A stretch of DNA of 64,000 bases, taken from NCBI RefSeq assembly GCF_001021065.1, contig NZ_CP011546.1:1798001-1862000 (forward strand), read 5' to 3'. Shown piece by piece: positions 62,244 through 64,000 of this stretch. This DNA is from Corynebacterium uterequi. Its GTDB lineage: Bacteria; Actinomycetota; Actinomycetes; Mycobacteriales; Mycobacteriaceae. Both the position numbers and the translations under genes were made by a program. The notes below the pieces were generated by a model, which saw only the letters and a list, made by a program, of their open reading frames with translations, was not told the DNA's origin and did not search any database. Within the stretch, counting starts at the first letter, position 1; each line of letters opens with the position of its first letter.

Positions 62244-63332
62244 ATGGCAACGGAGAAGTCCATCACGATTTACGACGTCGCGGCCAAAGCAGGGGTCTCC
62301 GCGTCGACAGTGTCGCGCGCCTTCTCCCGGCCTGACCGGGTTTCTTTCGCCACGGCCGAAAAAATCCGCGACGCCGCTAACGAGTTGGGTTACCGCACGA
62401 AACTGGCAACGAAGTCCGCTAACCCTTCGGATTCGCGCCCGCCCACCAAGACGCTGGGCCTTATTATCGCGGACGCCACGAACCCCTTCTTCCAGGAGAT
62501 CCGCAGCGGCTGCGACCACGCTGCCGCCGTCGAGAAGATGGTGGTGCTCACGGCCGACATTCGGGAGTCGTTGCCCAGCGCTCACCTGGCTGTGGAGCGG
62601 ATGGTCCCCCTCGTCGACGGGCTGCTTTTGGCCTCGTCGCGGCTGGCGAATGGGGATATTCAAAAGATCGCCCGGACGATCCCGACCGTGGTCATCAACC
62701 GACCCGTTCCCGGGGTGCCGAGTGTCCTCATCGACAGTTACACGGGCACCATTCGGCTGGCGGCGCACCTGGTGGAACAGGGGGCGCGCTCCATCACCTA
62801 CCTGGCGGGTCCGCTCGATTCCTGGGCGGACGGGTTGAGGTGGCGGGGGCTGCTCGACGCCGTCGGCAGCACTGATCCGAATCAGGCTTTCGAGGGACTG
62901 GGCCAGCGCGCGGCGAACCCGGTGCTCAATCCGAGCATGATTCGCGCCATGCGCAACGTCACGCTCCAGCAGATGCGCGTCGACGAGCCCACCATCCGCG
63001 GCGGGCAGCGGGCGTTCACGGCCTGGAGCAAGCAGCCGACGGATGCGGTGCTGTGCTACAACGACATCGTCGCTATTGGTTTCATCCACGAGGCTCAAGA
63101 ACAGGGCCTCGACGTCCCGGAGGATGTGCTCGTCGCCGGCTACGACAACACCGATGTCTCCACCCTGGTTTCTCCCGGGGTGACGACGGTGGCGGGCCCC
63201 TTGCGCGCCGTCGGGCGGGTGGCGGCGGCGAACGCCATGGCCCTCGCGAAGGGCCTCAAGCCTCAAATCGCCCGGCCGCGTATCCTTCCCACCCGCATGA
63301 TTCTGCGCGGCTCTACCCTGCGCCACGTCTAG
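62244..63332 (+). CDS. LacI-family transcriptional regulator, probably of gluconate uptake
   Basis: A 362-residue repressor. The N-terminal helix-turn-helix ITIYDVAAKAGVSASTVSRAFSRPDRVS has the LacI hinge, followed by a periplasmic-binding-protein-like effector domain (LGLIIADATNPFFQEIRSG and AVLCYNDIVAIG). The next gene, convergent, is a gluconate permease, which suggests it controls that transporter or a related sugar-acid route. The ATG follows AAAAGTT after a weak ribosome binding site. Confidence 0.85.
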   Translation: MATEKSITIYDVAAKAGVSASTVSRAFSRPDRVSFATAEKIRDAANELGYRTKLATKSANPSDSRPPTKTLGLIIADATNPFFQEIRSGCDHAAAVEKMVVLTADIRESLPSAHLAVERMVPLVDGLLLASSRLANGDIQKIARTIPTVVINRPVPGVPSVLIDSYTGTIRLAAHLVEQGARSITYLAGPLDSWADGLRWRGLLDAVGSTDPNQAFEGLGQRAANPVLNPSMIRAMRNVTLQQMRVDEPTIRGGQRAFTAWSKQPTDAVLCYNDIVAIGFIHEAQEQGLDVPEDVLVAGYDNTDVSTLVSPGVTTVAGPLRAVGRVAAANAMALAKGLKPQIARPRILPTRMILRGSTLRHV

Positions 63333-63377
63333 CGGCGTCGACGCCGCGGGGTCAACACCGCTTTGTTGAGCACGGGG

Positions 63378-64000
63378 CTAGGCGCCGGGTACGACGACCG
63401 ACAGCGCGAGGACGACGGCCAGGCCGACGAGGGAGTTGCATAGCTGCAGCAAGCCCCAGGTCTTCAGGGTATCCTTGACTGAGAGGTCGAAGTAGCCCTT
63501 GAAGAGCCAGAACGACGCGTCGTTGATGTGGGTCAGCGTGTTGGAGCCGGCGGCGGTGGCCAGAACGAGCAGCGCCGGGTCGACGCCGACGAGCTGCCCG
63601 GAAGCAGGATCCATGAGCGCCGCGCCGATGATTCCGGCTGCGGTCATCGCGGACACCACCCCTTGGCCGGTGGCCAAGCGGATGAGGACCGTGATGAGCC
63701 AGGCCATGAGGTAGGGGCTGACCGCCGTGGCGGTCATGAGCCCACCGATGTACTCGCCGATGCCCGTATCGATGATGACCTGCTTGAGCGCACCGCCGGC
63801 GCCGACGATGAGGACCACCATGGCAATGGACTTCACGGCGGAGTCGAAGGATTCCATCGCCCAGCTGATGCCACGACGGGTGCGGATGGAGAAGAAGTAG
63901 AAGCCGGCGATCATGGCCACGGATACCGCGATGAGCGAGGAACCGAAGAAGTTGACGATGGTGTAGGCAGTAGTGCCTTCGGTGACCCAGATGTTGGCAA
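63378..64000 (-). CDS. gntP: Gluconate:H+ symporter (GntP family), C-terminal part
   Basis: The visible 207 residues form the C-terminal half with about six spans. [22 protein letters not shown] and [19 protein letters not shown] are GntP-family signatures. The protein takes up gluconate or related sugar acids with protons. The N-terminal half lies beyond the end of the window; the frame stays open to base 64000. It converges on the LacI regulator. Confidence 0.9.
   Translation of the reverse strand, partial: ANIWVTEGTTAYTIVNFFGSSLIAVSVAMIAGFYFFSIRTRRGISWAMESFDSAVKSIAMVVLIVGAGGALKQVIIDTGIGEYIGGLMTATAVSPYLMAWLITVLIRLATGQGVVSAMTAAGIIGAALMDPASGQLVGVDPALLVLATAAGSNTLTHINDASFWLFKGYFDLSVKDTLKTWGLLQLCNSLVGLAVVLALSVVVPGA

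Overview
The window looks like a chromosome segment of a high-GC actinobacterium, most likely a Corynebacterium or close relative. The main evidence is gene order. A mycolate-reductase-like SDR gene (cmrA), orn and tRNA-His lie close together, as around Rv2509-Rv2511 in mycobacteria. A group II truncated haemoglobin, a small conserved actinobacterial protein, a hotdog thioesterase, EttA and a second SSB also follow the mycobacterial order. A CopD-CtaG fusion and an ISL3-family IS close to the corynebacterial ones agree. glpABC and nrdDG suggest a facultative anaerobe that can use glycerol. The species cannot be named from the sequence alone.

Layout. 0-10.1 kb is mostly core: a response-regulator tail, a decayed ABC-transporter ATPase, metB, an MscS channel, glbO, a thioesterase, ettA, ssb and copD-ctaG. 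10.2-14.65 kb is a degraded prophage next to tRNA-Arg(TCT). It keeps a frameshifted AlpA-like gene, two lysis-region-like membrane/coiled-coil genes, a truncated capsid-decoration gene, a scaffold gene, and two decayed toxin/immunity-like cassettes (EndoU type and ADP-ribosyltransferase-like) separated by a duplicated scaffold 5' end. A broken DNA methyltransferase tail adjoins it. 14.6-18.3 kb is a five-gene minus-strand operon (DUF4178, DUF2617, DUF4247, DUF350, membrane-fused spermidine synthase-like protein). 18.4-27.1 kb is a glycerol locus: a SorC-type regulator and TauE-like exporter diverge from glpABC, followed by glpF and glpK.

27.1-33.2 kb is an accessory patch: unrecognised small ORFs, an AlbA_2-like remnant, an AT-rich membrane-protein gene and an orphan type I restriction HsdR. 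33.3-40 kb is mostly core: two related secreted trypsin-like proteases, cmrA, the anaerobic ribonucleotide reductase pair nrdDG with two NrdR-like boxes, orn and tRNA-His. Right after tRNA-His (40.2-56 kb) is a defence island: a broken type ISP restriction-modification fragment, then a type I-E CRISPR-Cas locus. I count 68 repeats. The array is split by a 1478-bp ISL3 element with exact 8-bp target duplications. The cas genes follow on the minus strand in the order cas3-cse1-cse2-cas7-cas5-cas6e-cas1-cas2, reading toward the array.

The CRISPR system looks able to interfere (all Cascade genes and cas3 are open) but cas1 has an in-frame TGA, so spacer acquisition is probably lost or depends on readthrough. 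The array also shows tandem and dispersed spacer duplications and ten 27-nt repeats that lack one G, all in the leader-distal part. 56-64 kb returns to ordinary genes: an alpha/beta hydrolase, a LuxR regulator and an MHS-type transporter, an L,D-transpeptidase, tRNA-Lys, a LacI regulator and a gluconate permease that runs off the end. All identifications come from reading motifs and gene order; no database search was run.
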